Source: Candidatus Eisenbacteria bacterium (GTDB lineage Bacteria > Eisenbacteria > RBG-16-71-46). Taken from it: a stretch of 64,000 bases of DNA. Below the pieces are notes generated by a model. The model searched no databases. It saw only the letters and a list, made by a program, of their open reading frames with translations, and was not told where the DNA came from. Both the position numbers and the translations under genes were made by a program. The stretch spans positions 1 through 64,000 of the forward strand of contig JADLBL010000007.1 in the NCBI GenBank assembly GCA_020847735.1. Direction: 5' to 3'. Of the stretch, positions 9,046 through 18,332 are shown piece by piece. Position 1 is the first letter of the stretch; the number at the start of each line of letters is the position of its first letter.

Positions 9046-9075
9046 ACTGTACCGGAAAGCCGGCCGGCGCGTCAG
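9046..9075 (-). promoter_or_regulatory. Candidate promoter of the acyl-CoA dehydrogenase-FIST operon
   Basis: Minus strand: CTGACG (9075-9070), 18-base spacer, TACAGT (9051-9046). One mismatch from the TTGACS-N18-TANNNT pattern seen upstream of other operons here. The start would fall about 90 bases before ATG 8950. It slightly overlaps the 3' end of the upstream lipoprotein gene. Confidence 0.4.
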
Positions 9076-9293
9076 CGCGTGAGCGAATCCATTTGCGCGG
9101 CGCCGGCCGTCGCCTTCGCCGATTGCTCGAGCGCCCTGCCCACCGTCGCGGCGCCGGGAATCGGCTCGGTCGCGAGAACGCTGTCGCGCTGGTGCTCGGT
9201 GAGCGCCGCCTTCGCCGGCTTCTGCGCCGGCGCGCAACCCGCGAGCAGGGCGAGCAGGGCGATCGCGAACGACACGGGAACGCGGTCTCTCAT
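9072..9293 (-). CDS. Small lipoprotein, function unknown
   Basis: 73 residues: basic start MRDR, hydrophobic core, then lipobox LLAGC with Cys20, so a mature lipoprotein of about 54 residues rich in Ala and charged residues. ATG 9293 is preceded by GAGGAGGA. It lies 28 bases after the upstream secreted protein gene on the same strand and is probably co-transcribed with it. No homologous family recognised. Confidence 0.7.
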   Translation of the reverse strand: MRDRVPVSFAIALLALLAGCAPAQKPAKAALTEHQRDSVLATEPIPGAATVGRALEQSAKATAGAAQMDSLTR

Positions 9294-9321
9294 GGAAGGT
9301 CCTCCTCGTGCAGGCAGCGCT

Positions 9322-9978
9322 TCAGCGGGCGCTCTCGGCCCGCAGCGCCGGCGACAGGTCGCAGCGGACGTCCACGGGGAAATCGCCTGCGCGGTGATGG
9401 AGCAGGTCCAGCGCGAGCAGCGCCGTCGCGCGGCCCGCGTCCCGCCAGGGAAAGCGAAAACCCTCGGCCGTGTTGCGCAGGACTCCTGCCGGCGTGACGC
9501 TCTGCGGGAAGACGATCGCCGCGTGTTCCGGCATCGCGCGCGCGCCGGCGGCGATCGCCTCGGGAGAGAGCACGAGCAGCGCGACCGTCATGCCGCGCGA
9601 GGCCCTCAGGTGCGGGTCCACGAAGCGCTCGTACTTGCCGGTGTAGCGGTTCCTGCGTTTCGCGCTGAAGGGCGGCGGCGCGCGGACCACGACCTGCAGG
9701 GTCCACGCGTCGGCCGCCTCGGGGTCGTCCTCGCGCGCGAACCCATCGGGCCGGGTGCCGGCCGGCCGCCATGCGCCGTCCCGCTCGCGCTGTTCGACCG
9801 CGAGCGTGCCGGCCGAGATCGCCTCGTCGAAGCCCGCCATGAAGCCCGCCCGGATCGTGGAGTCCGCCGGAACCCCTTCGACGGAGACGACGCGAAGGGG
9901 TCGCGGGCCCTGCGGTCCCGACTCGGCCGCGAGCGGCGTACCCGCCAGGGCGGCGGCCGCCAGCAGTTCGATGATCAT
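9322..9978 (-). CDS. Secreted protein of unknown function
   Basis: 218 residues from ATG 9978, which has GGAGGA 8 bases upstream and opens directly into a signal peptide (MIIELLAAAALAGTPLAA, cleavage near residue 18). A longer in-frame start would bury the signal. The mature domain is alpha/beta-like with no recognised catalytic motif; a stretch near residue 110 is basic (KRRNRYTGKYER), and a segment late in the protein reads AGRATALLALDLLHH. Upstream of the small lipoprotein gene in an apparent two-gene unit for envelope proteins. Confidence 0.65.
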   Translation of the reverse strand: MIIELLAAAALAGTPLAAESGPQGPRPLRVVSVEGVPADSTIRAGFMAGFDEAISAGTLAVEQRERDGAWRPAGTRPDGFAREDDPEAADAWTLQVVVRAPPPFSAKRRNRYTGKYERFVDPHLRASRGMTVALLVLSPEAIAAGARAMPEHAAIVFPQSVTPAGVLRNTAEGFRFPWRDAGRATALLALDLLHHRAGDFPVDVRCDLSPALRAESAR

Positions 9979-10082
9979 GACCGGAATCCTCCACTTTGCC
10001 GCACCGACTCTCGCCGTTCGGGCGCCGCCCGACAAGTCCTTCGCGCGGCGGTCATCGCCCCCGGCTCATGCGGGCCCGCGAA

Positions 10083-10781
10083 TCACTCCCGCGCCTGCGG
10101 CTTCGCCGGCGGCGAAACGAGGTCGACGGCCGGCAGGTCGCAGAGCTCGCCAATCTCGCGCAGCGTCACCTGCGCGGGCGGAATCCGCGAGAGCCGCGAC
10201 TGCTCCTCGGCGTAGTGGCCCTGACGGACGAGCACGGTTGTGACCCGATCGCCCCAGCGCCGCCGGATGCCGTCGAGGACCTCGAGCTTGTCTTCGACCA
10301 TCACGTAGTGGCGCGCCGGATAGCGCCGCTCGACGTCCTGCAGCATGCGCTGCTTGTGGACGTAGATCAGCACCTGGTCCTGCACGGCCGCGGCGATGCC
10401 GGAGTTGCGGATCTTGCGGGGCTGAAGCACGGCGTCGCCGTCGGAGACCACCACGCAGGGCCCTGAACGCGACAGGTGCCGGATGGCCTCCAGCGCCCGC
10501 GGGAAGAGCCGCGCGGCGAAGTCGTAGTCGAGCAGGAACTCGGCCAGTTCCTGCGCGCGCACGGCGTCGTCGCATTCGAGCCGGAACACCTGGATCGCGC
10601 CGAGCAGGTCGGCGTAGCCCAGCCGGCCGCGCAGATCCTCGTAGGTGCTCCAGAACTTCGCCGCCCCCTCGGGGCCGAACCCGGCGGCAACGCGCCGGTC
10701 CAGGTCGTACTTGATCCGATCGTTGTCGAGCAGCGTGTTGTCCACATCGAACAGGAAGACGACCGGCGCCTCGCGGCTCAT
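10083..10781 (-). CDS. HAD-superfamily hydrolase
   Basis: 232 residues with HAD motif I DVDNT at about 11-15 ([14 protein letters not shown]), motif II in VVVSDGD, and motifs III/IV through [11 protein letters not shown] and [11 protein letters not shown] (acidic Mg ligands). A helical cap lies between motifs I and II. Probably a phosphatase of a small phosphorylated metabolite; specificity is not readable. ATG 10781 overlaps the zwf stop (ATGA), so it is coupled to glucose-6-phosphate dehydrogenase and may act on a sugar phosphate, which is inference. Confidence 0.85.
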   Translation of the reverse strand: MSREAPVVFLFDVDNTLLDNDRIKYDLDRRVAAGFGPEGAAKFWSTYEDLRGRLGYADLLGAIQVFRLECDDAVRAQELAEFLLDYDFAARLFPRALEAIRHLSRSGPCVVVSDGDAVLQPRKIRNSGIAAAVQDQVLIYVHKQRMLQDVERRYPARHYVMVEDKLEVLDGIRRRWGDRVTTVLVRQGHYAEEQSRLSRIPPAQVTLREIGELCDLPAVDLVSPPAKPQARE

Positions 10782-12175
10782 GCGCCGGCCTTCGGCGCCG
10801 GGGCCGGCTCCGGATCGTTCCAGCCGCCGAAGCCGGCGGTCAGCGCGTCCGCCGCTTCCGGTCCCCAGCTTCCGGCCGCGTAGCGCTGCACCGGCACACG
10901 GTCCCCCAGCACGGGATCGAGAACGCGCCAGGCCTCCTCGACGCAGTCGTCGCGAGTGAACAGCACCGAGTCGCCCTCGAGCGCGTCGCCGAGCAGCCGC
11001 TCGTAGGGCGCCATCGCCGTGCGCACGTGCCGGTGCGCCACCAGCTCGACCTCGCGCCCCAGCATCTCCTCCCCCGGCAGCTTGACGCGCGCGCCGATCG
11101 AGATGGCGACGTCGGGGTTGAACCGGAACCGGAAATGGTTCACCGCCGAATCCGGCAGATCGTCGAACACCTGCTGCGGGGGGTTCTTCAGGCGCACCAG
11201 CACCTCGGTGCACTTGAGCGGCAGGCGCTTGCCGACGCGGATGAAGAACGGCACACCGGCCCAGCGCCAGGTGTCCATGTGCACGCGCAGGGCGGCGTAG
11301 GTCTCGACTTTCGAGTCCGCGGCGACTCCCGGCTCCGCGAGATAGCCCTCGAACTGCCCGCGCACGACGTCGGCCGGCTCCAGCGGCCGCATGGAGCGGA
11401 ACAGCCGCAGCTTCTCGTCGCGCATGGCGTCGGCGCTGCGGTTGGCGGGCGGGTCCATGGCCAGCAGGGCGAGGACCTGGAACATGTGGTTCTGCACCAC
11501 GTCGCGGATGGCCCCGACTTCGTCGTAGAACCTGCCGCGGCCCTGCACGCCGAAGTCCTCGGCCATGGTGATCTGCACGCTGGCGACGTGATCGCGGTTC
11601 CAGAGCGGCTCGAGCAGCGCGTTCGCGAACCGGAAGTAGAGCAGGTTCTGCACCGGCTCCTTTCCGAGGTAGTGGTCAATGCGGAAGATGTCCCGCTCCT
11701 GGAAATAGCGGTGCAGCGTCCGGTTGAGCGCCTTCGCGGACTTGAGGTCGCGGCCGAAGGGCTTCTCCACGATCACGCGCGCGCCCTGGGAGCAGCCGGC
11801 CGAGGCCAGCCCTTCGACGACCGGCACGAACAGGCTGGGCGGGATGGCCAGGTAGTGGAGCGGGCGGCGGGCCTCGCCCAGCGCCTGGCGAAGCCGGGCG
11901 AACGTCGCGGCGTCGTTGTAGTCGCCATCAATGTAGCGAAGCTGCCGGGACAGCTTCTCGAACGCGCGCTCGTCCACGCCGCCGTGCTCGGCGAGGCTGG
12001 CGCGGGCCCGTTCGCGAAGCTGGTCCACGTTCCAGCCCGAGCAGGCGATGCCGATCACCGGCACCTCGAGCTTGCCGTCCCTGACGAGCTCCTGCAGCGC
12101 CGGAAAGATCTGCTTGTAGGCGAGGTCGCCGGTGGCGCCGAAGAACACGAATGCGTCCGATTGCCCTGCCGACAT
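10778..12175 (-). CDS. zwf: Glucose-6-phosphate 1-dehydrogenase
   Basis: Oxidises glucose 6-phosphate to 6-phosphogluconolactone with NAD(P)+, entry to the oxidative pentose phosphate pathway. 465 residues, slightly shorter than the 480-490 typical. Nucleotide motif [16 protein letters not shown] is near residue 12; the active-site signature RIDHYLGKE is intact, with VIVEKPFG preceding it. The ATG at 12175 begins [17 protein letters not shown]; upstream in-frame sequence is low-complexity GC-rich and rejected. First gene of a two-gene unit with the HAD hydrolase. Confidence 0.95.
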   Translation of the reverse strand: MSAGQSDAFVFFGATGDLAYKQIFPALQELVRDGKLEVPVIGIACSGWNVDQLRERARASLAEHGGVDERAFEKLSRQLRYIDGDYNDAATFARLRQALGEARRPLHYLAIPPSLFVPVVEGLASAGCSQGARVIVEKPFGRDLKSAKALNRTLHRYFQERDIFRIDHYLGKEPVQNLLYFRFANALLEPLWNRDHVASVQITMAEDFGVQGRGRFYDEVGAIRDVVQNHMFQVLALLAMDPPANRSADAMRDEKLRLFRSMRPLEPADVVRGQFEGYLAEPGVAADSKVETYAALRVHMDTWRWAGVPFFIRVGKRLPLKCTEVLVRLKNPPQQVFDDLPDSAVNHFRFRFNPDVAISIGARVKLPGEEMLGREVELVAHRHVRTAMAPYERLLGDALEGDSVLFTRDDCVEEAWRVLDPVLGDRVPVQRYAAGSWGPEAADALTAGFGGWNDPEPAPAPKAGA

Positions 12176-12481
12176 GACCCTCGATCCTGGTGAAGGGTGG
12201 CGTTCGCGGCCCCCGGGCCGCGTGCCGCGGCGCGTCGCGCACCCGTGACGCGCGGACGTTACACCAAGCGCGCCATCCGGGTCGGCGCGCACGCCCGGGC
12301 CGCCGTCGCGACCGCGGCCCGGCTTCCGGGAGGTTCCGCGAGCGACCCGGAAACCGCGGCCGGTCGCCGGGGTGGTACGGCGGCCCGGAGGGTGAGTGTT
12401 CGCCCCGGGGCGAAGCTTCGTTTCCCCATCGTGAGCCGCCTCGCGCGCATGGGACGCGGGCGCGGCCGGAAAGGAGCCATC
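12176..12481. other. Divergent intergenic region between zwf and the exported-protein cluster
   Basis: 306 bases without a convincing gene. On the minus strand CCGACC (12285-12280), 18-base spacer and TAACGT (12261-12256) is a weak promoter candidate for zwf. On the plus side a perfect 16-bp palindrome TTCGCCCCGGGGCGAA (12399-12414), followed by the palindrome CGAAGCTTCG (12411-12420), lies about 65 bases before the exported-protein start and could be an operator or mRNA-leader structure. AAGGAG at 12471-12476 is the ribosome site for GTG 12482. Confidence 0.4.
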
Positions 12482-13048
12482 GTGAGACTCGTGAACAGGT
12501 GCGCCAGCACCTTCGCGTTCGTCGCCTGCCTCGCCGTCGCCGGCGCGGGCACCCCATCGTGGACGCACGCCCAGGGCTTTTCCATCAAGCGAGGAACCAT
12601 CGGCGGCGGCGGCGCCACGGGCAGCTCGGGCGGGGCGTTCTCCCTCTCGGGCACCATCGGTCAGCCGGAGGCGGGCGCTCTCACCGGCGGGCCGTACACC
12701 GTGCACGGCGGGTGCTGGGTGACCTCGGCGACGACCGCGCTCGGCGTTCCCGATCCACCCGCCGTCCTGCAGCCCGACCTGCTGTCGGCGCCGCGGCCCA
12801 ATCCATTCGGTACCAGCACCGAGGTGGCCTTCGCGCTCGCCCGCCCGGGCCACGCGCGACTCGAGGTCTATGACCTCGCCGGCCAGCGCGTGCGCTCGTT
12901 CATGAACGGCGCTCAGGCGGCGGGAACCTTCCGGGTGAACTGGAACGGCGACGGAGACGACGGGCGGCACCTCGCGGCCGGCGTCTACTTCTTCCGACTC
13001 GAAACCGACGTTCGGCGCACTTCACGTCGCGTCGTGTTACTTCACTGA
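12482..13048 (+). CDS. Exported protein with C-terminal FlgD-Ig/T9SS-like sorting domain
   Basis: 188 residues from GTG 12482, chosen for AAGGAG 5 bases upstream and a signal peptide right after it (hydrophobic to about residue 25, cleavage after THA). The mature N-terminal part is Gly/Ser-rich ([22 protein letters not shown]), a segment common in exported proteins of this type, ending with GGCWV. The last about 75 residues are a beta domain: [35 protein letters not shown], the FlgD_ig/type-IX-like signature. Head of a cluster of three exported proteins. Role unknown, probably a surface component. Confidence 0.75.
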   Translation: MRLVNRCASTFAFVACLAVAGAGTPSWTHAQGFSIKRGTIGGGGATGSSGGAFSLSGTIGQPEAGALTGGPYTVHGGCWVTSATTALGVPDPPAVLQPDLLSAPRPNPFGTSTEVAFALARPGHARLEVYDLAGQRVRSFMNGAQAAGTFRVNWNGDGDDGRHLAAGVYFFRLETDVRRTSRRVVLLH

Positions 13049-13101
13049 CGACGCATCCGGCGGCGCACATCCGCCCGCACCCGATCCAGGAGACCTCTTC
13101 C

Positions 13102-14475
13102 ATGCGCATTCGACCTCTGGCCATTCTGCTCGCCGCCCTCGCCCTCCCGGGTTTTCCCGGAGCCGCCGGCGCGGCGCCCATGGGCTCCGCCATCACCTAC
13201 CAGGGCGAGCTGCAGCTGAACGGCATCGCGGTAACCGGCAGCTACGACTTCGTCTTCACGCTCTACAACGCGGCGGCCGGGCCCGGCGCGGTCGGAACGC
13301 CGATCACGGTGCTGAACCAGCAGGTCGTGAGCGGACTGTTCACCGACTCCCTCGATTTCGGGGCGGCCGTGTTCGACGGCAGCAAGGTCTGGCTCGACAT
13401 TCAGGTGCGTTCGGCCGGCTCGGGCGCCTACACGACCCTCACGCCCCGCCAACCCATCCTGGCCGTGCCCTACGCGCTTCGCGCGCTGAACGGCGGAGGG
13501 AGCAGCCCGTGGGCGGACGACGGCCATCAGAACATCACCTACAACGGCAACGTCGGAAGCACCGGTAACACGTATTACCCCGCCACCGGCAAGGGCGTGT
13601 TCCTGCAGGGCGGCTGGCCGGACCGCGCGTTCGTCTACGGCTACGACTACACCACCGACAAGGCGCTGCCGCTCTACCTGAACGCCCAGGGCACCACGCA
13701 GACGGTCGTGATCGGCAACATTCAGACCCTTCCCACGAACGCGGCGCGGCTCGAGGTTGCCAGCGCCCGCTACGGCATCCGTAGCCATGGCGAGGGCCAC
13801 GCTGCCTATCCGGACGCGGCGGCGGTCTACGCCATCGGCGAGGTCGGCGCCGGCCCGCTGGGCCGCGGAGCGTTCGGCGTCTACGCCACGAGCAACGCGA
13901 ACGACGGCGTTTACGGACAGAGCTCCGGCGCCGGATACTCCGGGGTCACGGGCCTCTCGACCTCGGCGAGCGGGCAGGGCGGTTACTTCCGCAACGATGG
14001 CGGCGGGGCGGCGCTGTTCGCAGACGGGCTCGCCAAGGTGCGGGTGCTCCAGATCCTGGGCGCCGATCTCGCCGAGAGCTTCCCGGTGCGCGAAGCGAAC
14101 GTCGAGCCCGGCACCGTGCTGATGATGGACGAGCGCGAGCCGGGCCGGCTGCGCGTGGCCGACGAGCCGTGCTCGCGGCGGGTGGCCGGCGTCGTGAGCG
14201 GGGCCAACGGCCTCGACCCCGCCGTGGTGTTCAAGGGCAAGTCGTTCGACGAGCCCGCGCATGAGGCGGTCGCCCTGACCGGTCGCGTGTGGGTGAAGTG
14301 CGACGCGGACTTCGGCGCCATCGTCCCGGGAGACCTGCTCACCACCTCATCGCATGCCGGCTTCGCCATGCGCGTGGCCGACGGCGCCCGCGCCGACGGC
14401 GCCGTGCTCGGCAAGGCAATGAGCGCGCTGGAGACGGGGACCGGCTACGTGCTGGTTCTCGTGGGGCTGCGATGA
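13102..14475 (+). CDS. Large exported protein with tail-fibre-like C-terminal domain
   Basis: 457 residues with a clean signal peptide (MRIRPLAILLAALALPG, cleavage near 24, AGAA). An N-terminal beta domain (about 27-130; ITYQGELQLNGIAVTGSYDF and ending PILAVPYALRA) is widespread in exported proteins of FCB-group bacteria. The middle is Gly/Asn-rich repeats (GVYATSNANDGVYGQSSGAGYSGV). The C-terminal domain (DLAESFPVREANVEPGTVLM, later GDLLTTSSHAGFAM) resembles domains that end S74-type or phage-tail-like adhesins, but the S74 self-cleavage residues are not evident. AGGAGA precedes the ATG. Its stop overlaps the protease start, so expression is coupled. Confidence 0.75.
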   Translation: MRIRPLAILLAALALPGFPGAAGAAPMGSAITYQGELQLNGIAVTGSYDFVFTLYNAAAGPGAVGTPITVLNQQVVSGLFTDSLDFGAAVFDGSKVWLDIQVRSAGSGAYTTLTPRQPILAVPYALRALNGGGSSPWADDGHQNITYNGNVGSTGNTYYPATGKGVFLQGGWPDRAFVYGYDYTTDKALPLYLNAQGTTQTVVIGNIQTLPTNAARLEVASARYGIRSHGEGHAAYPDAAAVYAIGEVGAGPLGRGAFGVYATSNANDGVYGQSSGAGYSGVTGLSTSASGQGGYFRNDGGGAALFADGLAKVRVLQILGADLAESFPVREANVEPGTVLMMDEREPGRLRVADEPCSRRVAGVVSGANGLDPAVVFKGKSFDEPAHEAVALTGRVWVKCDADFGAIVPGDLLTTSSHAGFAMRVADGARADGAVLGKAMSALETGTGYVLVLVGLR

Positions 14476-16325
14476 GGGGCACCGCACGGGCAACGCTCGC
14501 CACCTTCGCCGCGATCGCCCTCGCGTTCGCCGCCCTGCCGCGGACCGCGGCGGCGATCAACGCCGACCCACGTCCGGCGCAGTTCGTCCAGCCCGACGGC
14601 AGCCGGATCACCCTTTACCTGCGCGGCGACGAGTGGCTGCACTGGCAGGAGGACGCACAGGGATATCCGGTCGTGCAGGTGAATGGGGAGTGGCGCTACG
14701 CCCGCCAGGGCGGAAGCGGCGAGCTGGTCGCGACCGACGCGGCGGTCGGCCGCTCCGACCCACGGGCACTCGGTCTCGCGAAGGGGGGGCCCCGACCGGG
14801 CCCCGAGGCGCGCGCGCAACGGCTCGCGCGCACGAACCTGTCACGTACGCGCCCGGCACCCGCGGCGACCACGCCCATCGGCGTGGTGAAGAATCTCGTG
14901 ATCCTGTGCCTGTTCTCCGATCAGACCGTGGAAAACAGCGGGCGCGCGCCTTCGGCCTACGATTCGCTCTTCAACCAGGTGGGCTCGACGGGCTTCAACG
15001 CTCAGAGCGGCAGCGTGCGCGACTATTACTCGCAGGCGTCGTACGGACTGCTCACGCTTCAGAGCACGGTACTCGCCTGGGTGACGCTGCCGCACGAACA
15101 AGCGTGGTACGCCAACGGTGGCTACGGGTTCCCGAATGCGGCCAATCCGTATCCGAACAACGCGGCGGGCATGGTGCACGACGCCCTCGCGCTGGTGGAC
15201 GGGGTGGTGAACTTCGCCGACTTCGATCAGAACAACGACGGTTACGTGGACGCCATAGACTTCATCCACTCCGGCTATGGTGGCGAAGTGAATGGCAACG
15301 GCAACGGCACGATCTGGTCGCACAAGGGCAACCTGAACAACACCTTTGGCGGTGGCGAGTGGTCGAGCGCCGACCGGAACGCGAACAACGTCAACGTCAA
15401 GGTGGACCTGTATCACACCGAGCCGGCGCGCTGGGGCACGAGCGGGCCGGACCTAGTGCGGCTCGGGGTGATCGCGCACGAGACCGGGCACTTCTTCGGC
15501 CTGCCCGATCTGTACGACTCGGACTACACCAGCTGGGGCATCGGCAACTACTGTCTGATGGCGAACTCATGGGGCTGGGACCAGAGCCAGCTGTATCCGC
15601 CGCTGCCTTCCGCCTGGTGCCGCATCCAGCTCGGCTGGGTCGTGCCGGGCGGGCTCAATACTGCGGGCACCTTCGCGCTGCAGCCGGTCGAGCATTCGCC
15701 CAGTATCCTGCGCGTGGACCTGCAGATGCCCGGCAACGAGTACCTGCTGATCGAGAACCGACAGCCGGAGGGTTACGACCAGCAGATTCCGCCGGGCGGG
15801 GCCGGGCTCGCCATCTGGCATATTGACGAGAATGTCGGCAGCAACGACAACGAGGGGTATCCCGGCCAGAGCGGCTGGCCCACGAACGGCAATCACTTCC
15901 ATGTCGCGCTGCTGCAGGCCGACGGCGACTACGACCTCGAGAAGAAGGTCAACAAGGGCGACGCGGGCGACCTGTGGCACGACGTGGCCGGAATCGCGCT
16001 GGACCAGGCTACGGTGCCGTCCACGAACAGCTACTCGGGAAGCTTCGAACCCAGCGGTAACGAACTCGCCGTCGTCAGCAAGATCAACCCCGCCGACAGC
16101 AGCATGACGGTCCATTACAGGCCCGCCGCATGGGTGGACTTCAGCTACGGCGGTCCCCAGAACGGTAGCTTCGAACAGCCGTGGTCGTCCCTGGGCAACG
16201 CGATGGCGCTGACGCCCGCCGACTGGGCGGTAATCTGCAAGGGAGGCATCACCGGGGAGCGCCCGACGCTGAACAAGGCGATGATGCTCAAGAGCTATCC
16301 GACGCCCGTGCTGATCGGCCCGTGA
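14472..16325 (+). CDS. M6-family zinc metalloprotease, exported
   Basis: 617 residues. Signal peptide to about residue 30, propeptide-like segment with YLRGDEWLHWQEDAQGYPV, then the catalytic domain. Zinc-binding HExxH is at His336-Glu337-His340 in VIAHETGHFFGLPDLYD; the following GLxD and downstream SWGIGNYCLMANSWGWD fit immune-inhibitor-A/M6 proteases. A beta-rich C-terminal region follows (QPVEHSPSILRVDLQ, LIENRQPEGYD). Unlike many relatives it lacks a FlgD-type sorting domain at the end. ATG 14472 overlaps the previous stop (ATGA). Secreted or surface proteolysis is inferred. Confidence 0.9.
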   Translation: MRGTARATLATFAAIALAFAALPRTAAAINADPRPAQFVQPDGSRITLYLRGDEWLHWQEDAQGYPVVQVNGEWRYARQGGSGELVATDAAVGRSDPRALGLAKGGPRPGPEARAQRLARTNLSRTRPAPAATTPIGVVKNLVILCLFSDQTVENSGRAPSAYDSLFNQVGSTGFNAQSGSVRDYYSQASYGLLTLQSTVLAWVTLPHEQAWYANGGYGFPNAANPYPNNAAGMVHDALALVDGVVNFADFDQNNDGYVDAIDFIHSGYGGEVNGNGNGTIWSHKGNLNNTFGGGEWSSADRNANNVNVKVDLYHTEPARWGTSGPDLVRLGVIAHETGHFFGLPDLYDSDYTSWGIGNYCLMANSWGWDQSQLYPPLPSAWCRIQLGWVVPGGLNTAGTFALQPVEHSPSILRVDLQMPGNEYLLIENRQPEGYDQQIPPGGAGLAIWHIDENVGSNDNEGYPGQSGWPTNGNHFHVALLQADGDYDLEKKVNKGDAGDLWHDVAGIALDQATVPSTNSYSGSFEPSGNELAVVSKINPADSSMTVHYRPAAWVDFSYGGPQNGSFEQPWSSLGNAMALTPADWAVICKGGITGERPTLNKAMMLKSYPTPVLIGP

Positions 16326-16372
16326 TGCGGCGGCGTGGCGCCCTCCGCGCGTCACGGACCCGGCGGCGGCGC

Positions 16373-16396
16373 GGACACGCGATCCCTCGCGTGTCC
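16373..16396. terminator. Hairpin in the convergent gap after the M6 protease
   Basis: GGACACGCGA (16373-16382), loop TCCC, TCGCGTGTCC (16387-16396): perfect 10-bp stem with a 4-base loop, 48 bases after the protease stop and 24 bases from the converging DUF2934 gene end. Likely serves both directions; no T-run. Confidence 0.55.
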
Positions 16397-16419
16397 TGCG
16401 GCCGCCGGGGCCGGGCCAG

Positions 16420-16683
16420 CTAGACGCGCAGCTCGGCGAGCAACTGGCGCTCGGCCTCGAGCCAGAACTCCTGGTCGCGTCCAGGCGGACGGCCGGACGC
16501 CTCGAACAGGGCGTAGGCGCGCACGGCGACCGCTTCGTGGTCGGCCTTGCGCGGCGAGGGCTGCGCGGCCTTCGTCACGCGCGCGGCCTTGCGCACCGGC
16601 TTCTCGCGCGGCGGCGTGGAAGCGAACGTCGAGGACTCGGCATTGCCGTGAAGCGACTGCATTCGAACGATGGCGCTCTTCAT
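16420..16683 (-). CDS. DUF2934 small protein
   Basis: 87 residues. The C-terminal half carries the DUF2934 pattern: VRAYALFEASGRPPGRDQEF followed by WLEAERQLL, which in this family is written AYxLwExxGRPxGxdxxdWxxAE. The N-terminal half is basic and low complexity. ATG 16683 has AAGGAGA upstream. Function of the domain is unknown; such proteins are common in soil and GC-rich bacteria. Monocistronic. Confidence 0.8.
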   Translation of the reverse strand: MKSAIVRMQSLHGNAESSTFASTPPREKPVRKAARVTKAAQPSPRKADHEAVAVRAYALFEASGRPPGRDQEFWLEAERQLLAELRV

Positions 16684-16750
16684 GAGCTTCTCCTTGAGGC
16701 GGCCCGGGGACGATTCGGCCTCGAGATCGGATGGCGACCCGCGTGAACGC

Positions 16751-16782
16751 AGGTTAGCAACTCGCCTGTAAACGCAGGGCAA
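16751..16782 (-). promoter_or_regulatory. Candidate promoter of the DUF2934 gene
   Basis: Minus strand TAACCT (16756-16751), identical to the proposed ugd -10, about 70 bases before the ATG. TTGCCC lies 20 bases upstream (16782-16777), a longer than usual spacer, so only the -10 is moderately convincing. The region is less GC-rich than its surroundings. Confidence 0.35.
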
Positions 16783-16910
16783 ATTCCCGGCGCCGATTGC
16801 CCCGCATCAACCTGCGCAGGGGCGGCGGCATGTCCGCGGAGCGCGCTTCACAAGGACCTTGAGTTTGCGGACCGGACTCGTGGGTCGCTCGCGCGGCGTG
16901 ATGCCCGCGC

Positions 16911-17531
16911 TCAGCGCCGCGGCTCGACGCCGCCAGGCAGCAGCGGCGGGCTGGTCGCCAGCTCCCGGCCCGCATCGCGCGAGCGCGCCAGCAGCGCTTC
17001 GGTGACGCTGCCGAGCTCGTCGTCGGGGTGCTGCCAGAGAATCGTCTCCTGCCACTTCGTCCCCACCCACTTCATCCAGCCGCGCACGGTGCGCTCGGCG
17101 AGTTCGTGGGTGTGGTTCGAGCTGCACGCGGTCACGAACACGCCGCGCCGCGTGCGCTCCCATTTCGGCACCACGTCCGTGCCCCCGCCGGGCAGCGTGA
17201 CGAGCGGCGTCACGCAGTTGCAGCGGTCAATGAGCGCCTTGAACGGGGCGCTCACCGTGTCGAAGTAGACCGGCGAGCCGGCCACGACCGCGTGCGCGCG
17301 TTCGAGCGCCGCGTAGACACGGTCCATGTCGTCGTGAAAGACGCAGTAGCCGCTGGTCGCATCCGGACCGCAGGCGATGCACGGCTTCACGGACAGCGAG
17401 TAGCAGTCGAACCGCGCGACTTCGGCCCCGCCCTCGCGCGCGCCGGTGGCGACCGCCGCGAGCATCTTCGAGACGCTCGAGCGCGGCAGCGGGCTGCCGT
17501 TGATGACGACGACGAGCGGCGCCGGGCTCAC
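16911..17531 (-). CDS. NAD(P)H-dependent FMN reductase / iron-sulfur-flavoprotein-like
   Basis: 206 residues of flavodoxin-like fold. N-terminal phosphate loop VVVINGSPLPRSSVSKML; SPVYFDTVSAPFKALIDR is the FMN isoalloxazine loop of the FMN_red family. A cysteine cluster CIACGPDATSGYC around residues 53-65 resembles the compact cluster motif of archaeal-type iron-sulfur flavoproteins. GTG 17531 overlaps the methyltransferase stop (GTGA). Redox role inferred; last gene of the mutase-linked run, so it may be co-expressed with the B12 enzyme. Confidence 0.8.
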   Translation of the reverse strand: MSPAPLVVVINGSPLPRSSVSKMLAAVATGAREGGAEVARFDCYSLSVKPCIACGPDATSGYCVFHDDMDRVYAALERAHAVVAGSPVYFDTVSAPFKALIDRCNCVTPLVTLPGGGTDVVPKWERTRRGVFVTACSSNHTHELAERTVRGWMKWVGTKWQETILWQHPDDELGSVTEALLARSRDAGRELATSPPLLPGGVEPRR

Positions 17532-18319
17532 GCGCGCTCCGCCCACACGAGCGTCGTCGCGCCCGCGCCGCGCACGAGCGGCAGCGCTTCGGCCAGCGCC
17601 TCGGCCGCGCGCCCCGCTCCGGCCAGCGCATCGGGCAGCGTCTTGGGCACCCACAGGAAGTGCCGCGTGCCCAGCACGCGGAATCCCGCGCTCGAAAGCC
17701 CCGCGGCCAGTTCGGCGGCCGCGAGCGGATGGTGGTAGCGATACGGGTGGTAGGCGGCCGCGTCGTCGCTGGCCTCGGGAAAACACGAGGAGGGCAGCGC
17801 CCGGCGCAGCCACGGCCAGCGCACCGCGACGCGCTTCACGGACTCGATCGGCGAAGCCGGGTTCGGAGTCGAGATCGCGATCCGCCCTCCGCGCCGCACG
17901 ACGCGCGCGATCTCCGCGAACACGGCCGGCCGGTCGGGCCGGTAGACGTGCTCCATCATCTCGACCGACACCGCGCGATCGAAGCTCGCGTCCGGGAACG
18001 GCAGCGCCTTCGCGTTGGCGTGCACGAGCGAGGCGCCGGGCGGCAGCGCACCGCGGGCCCAGCGCAGCTGGTCCATGCCCAGATCGATCCCCGTCGCGCG
18101 ACAGCCGAGTGAGTGCGCCCAGTGCGTGCCGTAGGCCCAGCCGCAGCCGAGGTCGAGCACCGCCTGGCCCGCCGCCAGGTCGGCGTGTTCGAGCACCTCC
18201 TGAAAGCGCCGCACCATCATGTAATGGCGGACGCGGGAACCGAGGTACCAGTGTTCGACCAGGTACGGCAGATCCTTGCGGCTCGCGAACTCGAGCCGTG
18301 GCGGGCTGAGGCGGGTCAC
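17528..18319 (-). CDS. Class I SAM-dependent methyltransferase
   Basis: 263 residues with motif I VLDLGCGWAYGTHWAHSLG, motif II VSVEMMEHVYR and post-motif VVRRGGRIAIS, the Methyltransf_11 pattern also used by ubiquinone/menaquinone-type enzymes. GTG 18319 preceded by GGAGGCGAC is preferred because in-frame sequence further upstream is antisense to the Lys/Ala tail of the cobalamin subunit. Sits between the B12-subunit and flavoprotein genes (13-base gap, GTGA overlap). Substrate unknown. Confidence 0.85.
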   Translation of the reverse strand: MTRLSPPRLEFASRKDLPYLVEHWYLGSRVRHYMMVRRFQEVLEHADLAAGQAVLDLGCGWAYGTHWAHSLGCRATGIDLGMDQLRWARGALPPGASLVHANAKALPFPDASFDRAVSVEMMEHVYRPDRPAVFAEIARVVRRGGRIAISTPNPASPIESVKRVAVRWPWLRRALPSSCFPEASDDAAAYHPYRYHHPLAAAELAAGLSSAGFRVLGTRHFLWVPKTLPDALAGAGRAAEALAEALPLVRGAGATTLVWAERA

Positions 18320-18332
18320 GTCGCCTCCGGCG

